Shown here: positions 32,440-42,574 of the stretch, piece after piece
How the letters are laid out: each line of letters opens with the position of its first letter
How positions within the stretch are numbered: the first letter of the stretch is position 1
DNA from: Lepidostoma basale
Lineage: Eukaryota > Arthropoda > Insecta > Trichoptera > Lepidostomatidae
DNA: 64,000 bases
Assembly (NCBI GenBank): GCA_022606425.2
Contig: JAHDVF020000729.1
Location: forward strand, 1,860,001 to 1,924,000
Direction of reading: 5' to 3'
Notes under the pieces: generated by a model
Databases searched by the model: none
What the model was told of the DNA's origin: nothing
The model's input: only the letters and a program-made list of their open reading frames with translations
Translations under genes and position numbers: made by a program

Positions 32440-32755
32440 TAAAACACAGTGTGTCAAGTAATATTGATGTTTATGTATGCATTAAAACACCGTTTTTACA
32501 ATGTTATCACTGTTGTCCCTAAGTATATATTTCTCCATGTGTTTCGATGGTAACATATTATAACTTCATCAGGTATTAACAACTAATATTTTTGTTATTT
32601 GTAACACCTGATAATGCCAACAAATGTTAGCGAAACAGCTGTCGCGACAAACTCATTTAAATATATTTTGATACGTAATAACAATGTTCTAAATTTAAAC
32701 ATTTTATGATATGATATAAGTATCACGGTGTTTCGACCAAAACAATGGAATCTTA
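32440..32755. mobile_element. Penelope-like terminal repeats with two opposed cores
   Basis: On the minus strand CTGATGA (32572-32566) and GAAAC (32545-32541) flank a poor stem. On the plus strand CTGATAA (32608-32614), spacer T, stem GCCAAC/GTTAGC and GAAAC (32632-32636) are followed by the self-complementary tgtcgcgaca. 'cacggtgtttcgaccaaaacaatgga' near 32728 recurs at about 35496, which ties this copy to the 35545-35640 fragment. Confidence 0.6.
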
Positions 32756-33117
32756 TTTTTTTAAATAATGGACATGGACAAAGTAAATGGGGTGTTATTC
32801 AATTTAATAGTTTTATTGTGCCACGAGGCGCCCCTGCATTGGATTCAGTAGGGAGGATGCTATTTATTCAGTGACGTGAACTCCACAAAGAATGGTTCCC
32901 GCCATTATTTGAAAGCCCGCCGGTTTCTTCCATCAATTCTTATCTTCGGGTTATCCTCATTTCTGAACAGGAATGCACTAGATTCTCATACAAAACACAC
33001 GCTACTGCTTTCACAGACAGTCTTTTATTAATCTTATTTCATTTTATCGTACCAAGGTGAGACCTAATAAGATTGTGCAAGAAATAATACATTATGTTCT
33101 GGATTAAAGCTCAATAA

Positions 33118-33512
33118 CTAGTCAACTCAACATTCATACATCGTCTCATGAACGCACGTCGATTTATCGGATTCCTCCCGTTGCCGACATTCAATATTTA
33201 ATTTGTTTGATCGTGCGACGGTTTCCTCGATCTTCCTCTATACCGTGAATATATATTTTATTGACCATTCTTTCTTCAATCAGTTTTTCCATGTTTCCAA
33301 ATTATCTCAATATTCCTTTCAGTATTTTGTTCATAACACTCATTCGTACCGCATTCACTTCTTACATTTTCATTGGACACATTATCAACATACACAGATT
33401 TTCTCATTTCTACTGCATTTATTCTACTTTCATCCTTCTTTTGCCAGTTTCATGCTTCGCTTCCACACATAAGAGTCGGTACAAGAACACCATCGTGAAC
33501 TTTATACTTATT
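33118..33512 (-). mobile_element. LINE-A fragment lacking the 3' end
   Basis: Minus strand from 'cgatggtgttcttgtaccgactc' (near 33490) to 'cattcatacatcgtctcatgaacgc' (33130). The hairpin and tail are missing, as at 28748. Confidence 0.75.
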
Positions 33513-33573
33513 TTATATAATTACTTAAAAAAACACGTAAAACCATCGACAAAAGCTCACATTTATTTAATCT

Positions 33574-33929
33574 GTCCATATCATAGGTCCCCAACCTTTT
33601 CTGGACCACCGCCCCATTAAAAAATATTCCAACGCTCCCCTCCTTCATTATAATAATTTAACTTTATCTTTATCTATTTTAAATCACAAAATTGAAATTT
33701 TAAAAATTATTAACTGTTTTAGAAATGTTTATATTTAGATAGTGTCTTAAATTGTTCGTTGTTGTTAAAAGCATTTTATCATTATTTATTAAAAAACGTA
33801 CACCAAGACCGCCCCCCTTAACTGCCTTTACGCCCCTCATTTACCTCTGTATACATTACCGCCCCCATGGAAAGGTCTAGCGCCCACTGGTGGGCGGTAC
33901 CGCCCCCGTTAATAACCTATGATCTATAT
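33574..33929. mobile_element. non-autonomous hAT-like element 1
   Basis: The element at 33582-33921 has ends CATAGGT.../...ACCTATG with imperfect inner inverted repeats. A 'ccccaaccttttctgg' block lies inside the left end, and repeated 'accgccccc' blocks occur at both sides. The flanking octamers gtccatat (33574-33581) and atctatat (33922-33929) differ by two transitions. No transposase. The CA-start, accaccgcccc-rich style resembles known hAT MITEs. Confidence 0.65.
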
Positions 33930-34234
33930 CAGGGATGGCGAACGACGGACCCGCGGGAGAAATTCGATACCGAATTCTGGGTCGTTTTCAGGGATATTTA
34001 TCTCATCTTCTTTAAGCCCATCAGCGACTTCTGGTCAGTAGTCCGGAAAATCGAATTGGTCGCTGCCAAATTCTACCGGCCGAAAGTCGCTAATGGGTTA
34101 AAAAAAAGATCGCCATCGACTTCCTTCTAAATAAAAAAGTGTGACGATTTTCATTTTTATAAAAACCCTAGCCAGCGCCTTTTTTTATAAATTTGACCCA
34201 CTTGCGAAAAAGGTTCGCCATCCCTGGTCTACAT
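33922..34234. mobile_element. non-autonomous hAT-like element 2
   Basis: Perfect 14-bp terminal inverted repeats CAGGGATGGCGAAC at 33930-33943 and complement at 34213-34226. Octamers atctatat (33922-33929) and gtctacat (34227-34234) flank it and differ by two transitions. Length 297 bp, no coding capacity. The left octamer is shared with element 1. Confidence 0.8.
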
Positions 34235-34840
34235 GAATGTATTATTTTTTCGTAAAATATTTATTCAAATTTTCCAAGACTCAACTCCGCCCACTTATTT
34301 AAAAATAGAAAATTTATAATTAATTGTTTATAAAATAAGCTATGAATGTTATTGTTTTTCAGTTATACTCGTACATTTATGAGAAATAAAGTAATAAAAT
34401 ATAAAATGTAAGGACTTTTCCTGTAATCAAATATATATATATACAGGTTTATGATTTTCAGCGCAGATATTAAAATTTATCAAAAGATTCATTCTGTATC
34501 ATGAAATACTGAATACCCTCTTAAAAATGTCTTTCATATCAAATATTGTCAAAGCAAAATATTGCAGATCTTTGTAGTGACATGAAAGAGCAGCCGATAT
34601 TGGTATTTTATACCATCTCGAATCTTTATACGAAAGCCAGTGACATCTCTCGACATAAATGTAATAAGGCTTCGAATAGATCAAGCGAACTCTATGTATC
34701 TTCATAACTTCTCAACGCGGAAATATTTTTTTCTCTCTTTTGTTTCTTGCAACCATTTGAAATATGAACTCATTATAAGTAACTGTCACATGGTTCAATT
34801 CTTGATTTACTCAATGCAAACTGTGATTTTGTGTATCTTC
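34235..34840. other. AT-rich intronic sequence
   Basis: Nothing recognised beyond short AT runs. A (TA)n run lies at about 34430-34442. Confidence 0.4.
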
Positions 34841-34842
34841 TT

Positions 34843-35478
34843 CTTCTTATTTAAGTGCCCTGTCGGGTCCCCCCAACGTTGGTGATCACTTTGGCGAACC
34901 TGTGCTTGTCCTGCGCCGCTCGGAACAGCTCCTCCACACTTTGGATGCCGGTCCACTCCCTCACGTTTCGCAGCCAGGACATTTATTTCCTACCGGGCCC
35001 TCAGCATCCCTCAACTTTCCCCTCCAATATCAGCATGATCACGCATGACCCAGATGTGAAATTTTCCGAACCTTGATAGTTGATAACAGTTCCCTGTCAA
35101 CTCTAGCTCGCCTCATAACTTCGATATTGGTAACCATGTCTGTCCAGGGAACTCCGAGCATCCATTGTCCAAATGTGGCAATGGAGCCACATTTCAAATG
35201 CTTCCAGTCTGTTCATTGTGTTAACTTTTAAGGTCCACGTTTCACATCCGTACAATAAAACAGACCACACCATAGCATTTGATCATTCTGTGGCGGAGTT
35301 TCAAGTTTACGTTATCATTGCAGAATTGCTTGCAGCCTCAATTCTGCATTTTATCTCTACATTTGGGTCAAGAGATTGCGATAGTATGCTGCCGAGGTAT
35401 TCAAATTTTTCCACCCTTTCAGCGTTACGGCCGTTCAAATGCAATACTGACCCACTGTAGTCAAGCCGTCCGTGGCAG
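34843..35478 (-). mobile_element. RTE-H retrotransposon, longest copy
   Basis: The minus strand can be followed for over 200 codons with frameshifts and stops: FEYLGSILSQ, EIKCRIEAAS, SVLLYGCETWTLK, MNRLEAFEMWLH, LILEGKVEG, MSWLRNVREWTG, then VEELFRAAQDKHRFAKV, stop, and (GAA)n tail complement at 34843-34852. The catalytic YxDD region would lie upstream and is absent. Plus-strand frames over it are shadows. Confidence 0.85.
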
Positions 35479-35494
35479 TTTATAATGTTGAAGT

Positions 35495-35640
35495 ATTATA
35501 GTGTTTCGGCCAATACAATGGACTATACAGTATACTGTAAATTTAATTTATTTATTTCAATTGATTTTTAGCTTTGGCCGGTTTCGGCAGCCCGTTGCCA
35601 TATTCGGTTAACTACATCAAATTTTGTTAGGCTTTTATAT
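35495..35640 (-). mobile_element. Penelope-like terminal fragment
   Basis: The minus strand has a stem GGCA/TGCC (35599-35596 with 35589-35586), then GAAAC (35585-35581), and 'taaccgaatat' where CTGANGA is expected (degenerate). It is the same family as 12018-12125 ('ctttggttta.ggcttcagcc' vs 'ctttggccggtttcggcagc'). Confidence 0.5.
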
Positions 35641-35654
35641 AATTACTGTTATGG

Positions 35655-36112
35655 TTGGGAATATATAGAAGTAAACATGGAACTGGCAAAATAAGAATGA
35701 AAGTACAATAAATGCAGTAGAAATGAGATCTTTAAGACGAATGTATGCTAATACTATATATGTTAGAGTGTCAAATTCAAATATAAGAAGTGTATGCGTT
35801 GTGAATGAAATTGTTATGAACAAAATAATGAAAGTGTCGTTAAGATGGTTTGGATACATAGTAATAATGAATGATGGCAGAATGGTGAAGAAGGTATATG
35901 TAAATGACGTGAACGGAGCTAGGAACAGTGGAAGACAGGAAAACGTGACACGATCAGACCAATCAAATATTAAATGTCGGTCACGTGAGGAGAAATCGAC
36001 GTTCGTGCATGACACGATGTATGAATGTAGAGGAAGCGAGAGAAGTACGTCAGGACAGAGCGGTGTGGCGGTCTATTCTTTCTGCCTACCCCACCATTTA
36101 GTTAGTTAGTTA
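35655..36112 (+). mobile_element. LINE-A 3' end, long open frame
   Basis: The frame at 35723-36109 (128 codons) reads MRSLRRMYANTIYVRVSNSN, IMKVSLRWFGYI, RMVKKVYVNDVNGARN, a frame change, then 'RSREEKSTFVHDTMYECRGSE'. It includes 'tattctttctgcctacccc' and a (TTAG)n tail at 36098-36112. Confidence 0.85.
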
Positions 36113-36554
36113 ATGTTTGGGTTTGAAAATTAATGATTCAAATAGTGTTAGGTGATTCTAACAGTTTTTGTTGTAAAAGATAGTTTCTATAGGTCTTTAA
36201 ATAGTTTCTAAATAAACTAGGTTTAAATATAGTTTCTTTATAAACACGGTGTGACTGATCTTCACAATGATATTATATTAAGTTAAAATTAATAATGAAA
36301 ATAAAAATAAACATAATTGAAAAATTCTTTATATTATATTATATTAAGTTAAATTCCACTTTATTATAGAAAGATTATGTAATAGTTAAATTTAATTGTA
36401 TACAGTGTCTTGTGTCCATATTAAATTAATGATGTCTGGAAATATATATTTTTGCTGGATTTCTGAAACATTTTTTTTCTGCATATTACATAGTCTTTAG
36501 AAGGAGAATATTAATTAAATTAGAAATAATATAAAAATTATTTTAATTGTTAAA
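36113..36554. other. AT-rich intronic sequence
   Basis: Nothing recognised. Confidence 0.4.
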
Positions 36555-36559
36555 ATTGA

Positions 36560-36690
36560 TATAGGAGTGGTGCGTGTGTGTATGAAATCGACGTGCGTGA
36601 ATGATGTTTGAGTGATTGTTGAGGATTCAATAGAAATTATTTAGTATGGTGGTTCATCATCTTTCAGTGAAACGGCGTGATGGTTTATTT
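36560..36690 (+). mobile_element. LINE-A 3' end, decayed
   Basis: 'atgaaatcgacgtgcgtgaatgatgtttgag', 'gttgaggattcaatag', 'gtatggtggttcatcatctttcagtgaaacggcgtgatggttt' follow the LINE-A end. Confidence 0.65.
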
Positions 36691-37375
36691 AATTATCTTC
36701 GAAATAAATTTTTAAAAGTCCTCACAGTAATATGCTGATGTGGCTTCCACGCAGAACCGAATAATGATGGAATATTCGGAATGTTTTAATACAAAATTCA
36801 TTTCACGAGATCTGAAGGACATTTGTCCCATCTTTGTATTCCACCCCTCTTTACTAATTTTCTTTTTCTTTAAAAATACTCTGGCGGTGAGGAAGCCACG
36901 CGACTCATAATTACCTATTTTATGCTAATGTGATAACCTAATATTCCTTCTGGGAGCGAACGAGGAAGAAATAAATAAAATAAAGCAATAACTTTCCCCT
37001 GAATATTCATTGCTCCTGATAAGGAAGTTCCAGAAAGAATAGGGTTGCTTCACCAAAAAATCAAATAATTGCTCATTACGGAATACTTAGTATTCCAACA
37101 GGATTTTAATGCCAAGGCACTTAAGGACTAACTTTATCAAACATTAAAGATATACGAGTACTTTATATTAAATTGTTAACAATGAAAAATCTGGAAATTA
37201 TATGTCGGTTTATGTTATGAATAATCTGATTTAATATATCTTTTCAATAATTTGGTTCGAGTTTTAATGATTAAACAAAATGATAGTACAAAAAAGCTAA
37301 CAAAATATGAACGCAGATTTTTCTGAAATTAATTGAAGAAGTTCATAGTAAATAAAGAAAATTAATATAACAGGT
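36691..37375. other. intronic sequence, nothing recognised
   Basis: Positions 36720-36960 are less AT-rich and not shared with any repeat here. Confidence 0.35.
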
Positions 37376-37379
37376 AAAG

Positions 37380-37545
37380 GCCACGTGGCCTCGTGGTCAT
37401 CACGAATGAGTCAGAGAAATCGACGCGCGTGCTTGACACAATGGTTGAATGTTAAGAAAGCGAGAGAAATATGTCAGGAAATAAAATTCCCGATACATGC
37501 CTACCCCTTCGAAAAGAAGGTGATGGTTAGTTAGTTAATAGGTTA
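37380..37545 (+). mobile_element. LINE-A 3' end
   Basis: 'gagtcagagaaatcgacgcgcgtgcttgacacaatg', 'gcgagagaaatatgtcaggaa', 'cctaccccttcg', then 'gtgatggttagttagttaat'. Tail to tail with the next LINE-A copy. Confidence 0.75.
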
Positions 37546-37720
37546 CATTATTAAGTTTATACAGAAAATAAACTAGCTAACGATCTATTTCGCCATCACT
37601 CCGAAAAGGTATGCAGAAATAAAGTTTTTTTCTGACATAGTTCTTTCGGTTCCTCAACATTTATGCATCATGTTATGCATGCACGTCGATTTTATCCGAC
37701 TGCTCACGAAGTCTTATGAC

Positions 37721-39446
37721 TAACTAACTAACTAACTAACCATCACGCCGTCTCCCCGAAGGGGTAGGCAGAAAGAATGGACTGCCACACCTTTCTTTCC
37801 TGACATATTTCTCTCGCTTCCTCAACATTCATACATCGTGTCATGCACGCGCGTCGATTTCTCTGACTCCTCACATGGCCGACATTCAATATTTGATTTA
37901 TTTGATCGTGCCACGTTTTCCTCGGTCTTCCTCTATTTCTGGTTCCATTTACATCATTAACATATAATTTTTTTACCATTCTTTCTTCATTCATTCTTTC
38001 CATATGTCCAAACCATCTTAATGATCCTTTCATTATTTTGTTCATGACACCATCATTCGCACCGCATTCACTTCTTATATTTTCATTCGACACTCTATCA
38101 TACACAGAATTTCCACACATTCGTCTAAGAGATCTCATTTCTACTGCATTTATTCTACTTTCATCCTTCCTTTGCCAGTTCCATGCTTCGCTTCCATACA
38201 TAAGGGTCGGTAGAAGAACACCATTGTGCACTGCCATTCTAGCTTTTTTGGATAGGTTTTTGTTTGCGATGACAACTTTAAGTGCACCATTCACTTTGTT
38301 GCCTGCCCCAACCCTTCTTTCAATATCCCTCTCCACTGTCCCATCTCTTGTAAACAACTACCTAAATACACAAACTCAACTACTTGCTCCAAGTTTTCAC
38401 CATTCACGCTAATGTTGCAGACTGTCGTGGTTTCTTCCTTTTCAAAAATCATTACCTTGGACTTATTAACATTCATCATCAGATCATTTCGCATGCATAC
38501 CTCATACATACAATTCACCAGGACTTGTAGTTCATGCTCGTTGTCAGCAAGTAGGACAGCGTCATCCGCATACAAGAGACAGCTTACTGACACTCTGCTC
38601 ATTTTGGCACCTACATCCAACCCTTTCAGCTCTCTCATACAATTGTCCATATACAGATTAAATAACCACGGGGACATTACGCAACCTTGTTTGACACCTT
38701 TATTGATATCAAACCAGGCTGTAAGATCTCCATTTACTCTGACACTAGCAGTGCTTTCCGTGTATAGCGACTTAATGGCCGTGATCAGTTTTGTACTTAT
38801 TCCATGTTCAGACAATATTTTCCACAATTTTTCTCTATTAACGTAATCATATGCTTTTTGTAAGTCGACAAATGCACAGAAAAGTTTGTGATTTTTGGCC
38901 AGAAACTTCTCTGTCAATGTACGAAGTCCAAAAATTTGATCCATACATCCTCTGCCATTCATAAAGGCACCTTGCACATCCCAAACTTTGTCACTCGTCA
39001 ATTTTCTTACTCTTTTTATTAAAATTCTGCCATAGACTTTACCAACGACACTCAAAAGACTAATAGCTCTGTGGTTTCCACATTCCATACGCGATCCTTT
39101 TCCTTTGTACAGGGGCATAATTACTGCTCTCCTCCAGTCTAGCGGCGTATATCCCTCCTCCAAGCACTGGTTAAATAACTTACATAATCATGTAGAAACC
39201 ACTTCGCCACCGCTTTTAATAAAGTCTATGGCAATACAATCAAACCCAACAGCTTTTCCACTTTTCATTGCACTCACGGATCTTTTCATCTCATTCGTAC
39301 TTATTTTTTCAATATTATCATTCATAGGTCCCGCACTCGCACTAGCTGTCATATTTTCGATCACGCTTGTATCACCACCATACATCTCCTTAAAATATTC
39401 CATCCATCTTTCTTGTATGATCTTACTCTCCGTTAACATTCTTAAG
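37721..39446 (-). mobile_element. young LINE-A, best-preserved copy
   Basis: Tail (TAAC)n complement at 37721-37740, hairpin at about 37746-37770, one long pol frame with a single stop and a single-base frameshift (see the pol entry), and a 5' end truncated at about 39446 within the polymerase. The endonuclease domain is missing. A direct repeat of ttatgac flanks the element. Confidence 0.9.
37743..39439 (-). pseudogene. LINE-A pol: reverse transcriptase plus C-terminal domain
   Basis: The protein runs from 39439 to 37743 on the minus strand, about 565 codons. It starts upstream of the fingers (MLTESKIIQERWMEYFKEMY) and includes the W.. A.I.PLYKGKG block and the GCVMSPWLF block. The catalytic box LLYADDAVLL near 38570 keeps both aspartates. 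The thumb follows with VEFVYLGS. The C-terminal domain starts DIERRVGAGNKVNGALK, then LLPTLMYGSEAWNW, MRSLRRMCG, SLRWFGHMERM, GRPRKTWHDQI and ends AYPFGETA. Two defects: an in-frame TGA near 39190 (probably from a CG codon) and loss of one base near 38355, right after VYLGS. The family is a non-LTR retrotransposon close to RTE-type elements of insects; the exact clade was not settled. It would act in target-primed reverse transcription, but this copy lacks the endonuclease. Confidence 0.9.
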
Positions 39447-39644
39447 TTTTATGACATTTAATATATAAATGATCTTTACTTGCTCTTCTTTTCTTGTTCC
39501 GTTTACATCGTTAACATAAACTTTCTTTATTATCCTTTCTTTATTCAGTCATCCGTGCATCTAAAGCATCTTAATGACCCTTTCATTATTTTGTTCACAG
39601 CGCTATCATTAGCACAGCATTCACTTCTTATATGTACGTAATAC

Positions 39645-39778
39645 GAATGAAAGCGTCTGTTTTCTAGAAACATTATTTTAGTTTATGGGAATGACATGTT
39701 TCGATAAGTTTATTAAGTCATTATCAAATGTTTGACATTCGATAATGCCATAGAATGGCGAAACATGACATTCCCATA
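39645..39778. mobile_element. repeat 'Q' foldback
   Basis: Left arm about 39648-39728 (gaatgaaagcgtctgttttctagaa, gaatgacatgtttcg, cattatcaaatg). Right arm about 39735-39778 (cattcgataatgccatagaatggcgaaacatgacattccc). The right core is TCGATAA, spacer T, stem GCCAT/ATGGC, GAAAC. Confidence 0.7.
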
Positions 39779-40097
39779 CTTCTTCTTTCGGTACCGTGTC
39801 AGGTCCCTCCAACGCGATCACTGCAGCAAAGGCACGTCTATCCTGTGCCACTTGGAACAGGTTTTGAACTCTTGTTATTTCTGTCCACTCTTTGATGTTC
39901 CGCAGCCAGGACAGCTGCCTTCTACCAACTCCCCAACGTCCCTCCACTTTACCCATTAATATCAGTCAAAGGAGGTGGTATTTATCTTCCCATAGTACAT
40001 AACCCAAATATGAGACTTTTCAAATTTTCATACTCGACAACAGTTCTCTATTGGCGCTGGCTCTTTGCAGTACGTCTGCATTATTGACCCTATCGAA
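39778..40097 (-). mobile_element. RTE-H 3' end
   Basis: Complement of tail 'cttcttctttcggtacc' at 39780; minus frame 39956-39678 region reads GKVEGRWGVGRRQLSWLRNI, then KEWTEITRVQNLFQVAQDRR. Upstream 'ARANRELL'. About 94% like 20537-20935 by eye. It joins a repeat 'Q' foldback directly. Confidence 0.8.
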
Positions 40098-40438
40098 ATA
40101 TAAAAAATTAAAATGTCACTTAATGAGTTTGAACCGTTGAACCGACGATATAGGGAATCGCACAAAGAAATAGTACAAGTGTACCCAACTGCAAAGAAAT
40201 ATTGTGATAAAAAGAGCGCATGTATGCCAAGAAATAGGATGGTGCCATTTCTAACTTTCTTGTGTTTATTCTGACGAATAAATATTTTGTTAGCTGGTAC
40301 AAAACAGAACTAGTTTATTTAATATAATAAAAAAAATGTATTTTATCTATGTAGTCGGTGTTATAATATAAATTTTGAATGAATAGTATTGTATGCACCC
40401 TGGAATGATATCTATACCGCAGACGTTTGAAATTCCAG

Positions 40439-40557
40439 TGGTTTCCGAGACGTGGGGCGCGCAGTGCGTGCGGCTGAAGGTGACCGTCAAATCAGACAAT
40501 TGCGGAGACAACCAGGACTGCTCGGAGAAGGGCGTTTGCTATTCCAACAACTCAATG
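40439..40557 (+). CDS. coding exon B: start of an EGF-like domain
   Basis: This 119-bp internal exon has its acceptor AG at 40437-40438 and donor ATG|GTAAGT with GT at 40558-40559. Phase 1 in, phase 0 out, no stop. It encodes VVSETWGAQCVRLKVTVKSD, then NCGDNQDCSEKGVCYSNNSM. The Cys spacing of the second part (C-X5-C-X5-C) is that of the first half of an EGF-like domain, which would close in the next exon. GC content is far above that of the neighbourhood. It joins exon A in frame (…TEGVNLLI|VVSETWG…). The EGF-like repeat and absence of lysine-rich cytoplasmic features suggest an extracellular segment. A DNER/'weary'-like protein is one possibility; the family was not verified. Confidence 0.85.
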
Positions 40558-40807
40558 GTAAGTTAACACTTTTTCGATTAATAATGATGCGTTATTTACT
40601 TAAATGAGAAGAATAATACATGACTCAATTTTGCCGTTCAAAAGTTAAGAGGTAAATTGGCAACGTGGTGTTGCCAATTTATAAGATAAATTCGAGAGTT
40701 GTTTACACTTTGGTTATAGGTGACATAGAAAAAAGTACACTTCAATATATTATGATATATTATTACTTACATGATAAAAATAATAATAAACTTTATGTTG
40801 AAAGTGT

Positions 40808-41088
40808 TATTAACGAAATAATGAATGGATCATTAAAATGGTAAAAAAAATTATATGTTAACGATGTAAATGGAACCAGAAATAGAAGAAGACCGAGGAA
40901 AACGTGGCTCGATCAAATAAATCAAATATTGAATGTCAGCCATGTGAGGAGTCAGAGAAATCGACGTGCGTGCATGACACGATGTATGAATTTTGAGGAA
41001 ACGAGAGAAATATGTCAGGAAAGAAAAGTGTGGCAGTCCATTTTTTCTGCCTACCCCTTTGGGGAGATGGCGTGATGGTTAGTTAGTT
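40808..41088 (+). mobile_element. LINE-A 3' end
   Basis: Plus strand from 'cgaaataatgaatggatcattaaaatgg' through 'gtcagagaaatcgacgtgcgtgcatgacacgatgt' to 'gatggcgtgatggttagttagtt'. Contains a small deletion and a TAA stop near the KKLYV block. Confidence 0.8.
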
Positions 41089-41612
41089 TATCATTAAAAT
41101 GGTTTGGACACATGGAATTAATAAATGAAGAAAGAATGGTAAAGAGATATATGTAAACGATGTAAATGGAACTAGACATAGAGAATACTGAGGAAAACGT
41201 GGCACGATCAAATAAATAAAATATTAAATGTCGGCCTCGTATGGAGTCAGAGAAATTCGCGACCTTTGTGGTAGAATGAGATGAGCTATGAATGCCACAC
41301 TGAAGGTCCCGGGTTCGATTCCCGACGATGGCAGTGTGATTGCCATACTGTCCTTGTTCTGGTGTAGAATTCACGTGTCAATAAAATAGCGAAAGATTAG
41401 ATACACATCACTTGTCTTGAAAATCAATAGAAATAGCTAAAAACATATTTTATACAGTAATTGAATACAATTGACCAAAAAAACCGATGTGCGTGCATGA
41501 CACGATGTAGGAATGTTGAGGAATTGAAATAAGTTTGTCAGGAAAGAATATTGTGGCGTCCATTCTCTTTGCCTACCCTTTCGAGGGGACGACGTGATGG
41601 TTACTAAGTTTA
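41089..41612 (+). mobile_element. LINE-A copy interrupted by a SINE
   Basis: Plus strand 41089-41256 (catggaattaataaatgaagaaagaatgg…tatggagtcagagaaat) and 41473-41612 (ccgatgtgcgtgcatgacacgatgtagg…acgtgatggtta) make up one LINE-A 3' region. The break lies in the 'gagaaatcgacgcgcgtgc' block and holds a SINE. The copy begins where the tail of the previous LINE-A ends. Confidence 0.75.
41257..41472 (+). mobile_element. tRNA-derived SINE inserted in LINE-A
   Basis: Plus strand 'cgacctttgtggtagaatgag' (changed box A), 'ggttcgattcc' box B near 41310, then 'gatggcagtgtgattgcc', 'ctggtgtagaattcacgtgtcaataaaatagcgaaagattagat' and 'tacagtaattgaatac'. Same order as the 42874 copy. Confidence 0.8.
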
Positions 41613-42405
41613 GTTAAGATTCATTTTTGATATATCTTCTGTGAGGCGAGGAATATGCCCCCCCAAATTTTTTATGTTATTCGTTTTAATTAATGGCGTA
41701 CATCCAAAAATTGCAATAAGCTGAACAGATTATTATTGTTAGAATATTAAAATACTTGTTTCATTCTAATTAGAGGTCTTTGCTCACTAATCGTCTCGTA
41801 AGTAATAAATTCTGTTTTATAATAGGCTTTTTCATCAGTAATTAATTACATTTCATATGGATTTGCTAGGCTATTTTTGACAATGACCTATGACCAAGAG
41901 CAGCTTACATCTTGTATGTAAGCCACTGGTAATAACTTTTTGGTCACACGTAAAAAAATCTGTGATTTTTACTTTATTTTGTTTGAACCACTTACAGAAA
42001 TTTATGTTACAAAATACCGTTTGGTGGAGAATTTTTCTTTAAATGATATCTGGATGGATTAAAAAATGAATTATTGGTATAAAATATCTTGCTGTGCAAT
42101 GGATGGATGTGCAAAACCTTTAAAAAAGCTATACGGATGGGGAAAACCGAATAAAGCGATGCCAATCTTACGGACCAAGAACCACAATATAATATTTAAA
42201 TTCAGTAATAATAAAAACAAAAGTACAATTATTTGTAAGGTATAATAAAATTTAAAATCCATTGTATTGAATATAAATCTTCTTGAATACCTGTAATACC
42301 AATATTTAAATACAGTTAATTTTAAATAAATATTTGAAGTTTATTTTTGTATAGAATCATGTTTACCACCCGTGATCTGTGTGTATATAATATGTAAAGG
42401 ACTCG
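41613..42405. other. intronic sequence, nothing recognised
   Basis: AT-rich; no block shared with the families described. Confidence 0.35.
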
Positions 42406-42407
42406 GT

Positions 42408-42512
42408 TTGCAATAGTGTCACCAGTCTGTCGATGCCAGCGAGCCTGGCGAAACCGGTCGCTGTCGAAATAAAGACAAAAGTGGAAGTAGTTAAAAAGCA
42501 TCGTTTTTTTTA
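42408..42512 (+). mobile_element. Penelope-like terminal fragment with intact stem
   Basis: CTGTCGA (42427-42433, one or two changes from CTGANGA), spacer T, stem GCCAG/CTGGC, GAAAC (42450-42454), then 'cggtcgctgtcgaaataaagac'. The same family forms the foldback at 47665-47795. Confidence 0.6.
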
Positions 42513-42574
42513 ATTATTATTAAAAATAAACTTCTATCAAGAGATTTCAGTAAAATCATTTGATTATCTTAAAA

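Larger units (their letters stand above)
37575..39640 (-). mobile_element. old LINE-A copy split by a younger LINE-A
   Basis: Segments 37575-37720 and 39447-39640 form one minus-strand LINE-A copy: 3' hairpin and C-terminal region on the left; 'gacatttaatatat', 'tgttccgtttacatcgttaacataaac' and 'cattattttgttcacagcgc' on the right. It is interrupted at 'ttatgac', present at 37714-37720 and 39449-39455 (8 of 9 bases match over a 9-mer), by the young copy. Confidence 0.75.
8792..40438 (+). other. 31.6-kb intron between exons A and B
   Basis: The donor GTAAGT is at 8792 and the acceptor AG at 40437-40438 (…gaaattccag). Phase 1 on both sides keeps the frame. An alternative AG at 40421-40422 gives a stop (TGA) after two codons, so the downstream AG is preferred. 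The intron is packed with transposable-element remnants on both strands, none of which offers an alternative in-frame exon that I could recognise. Confidence 0.75.

Noticed and set aside
33867..34130. Plus-strand open frame across the hAT pair
   Set aside because: It spans the end of one element, the target octamer and most of the next; no transposase motif.
37743..38412. Plus-strand frames opposite the LINE-A pol (38038-38846, 39105-39461)
   Set aside because: They mirror the minus-strand polymerase, which has the YADD box and full domain order; the plus frames recur at every LINE-A copy as shadows.
40421..40438. Alternative acceptor for exon B at 40421-40422
   Set aside because: Joined to exon A (phase 1) it gives a TGA two codons later; the AG at 40437-40438 keeps the frame.
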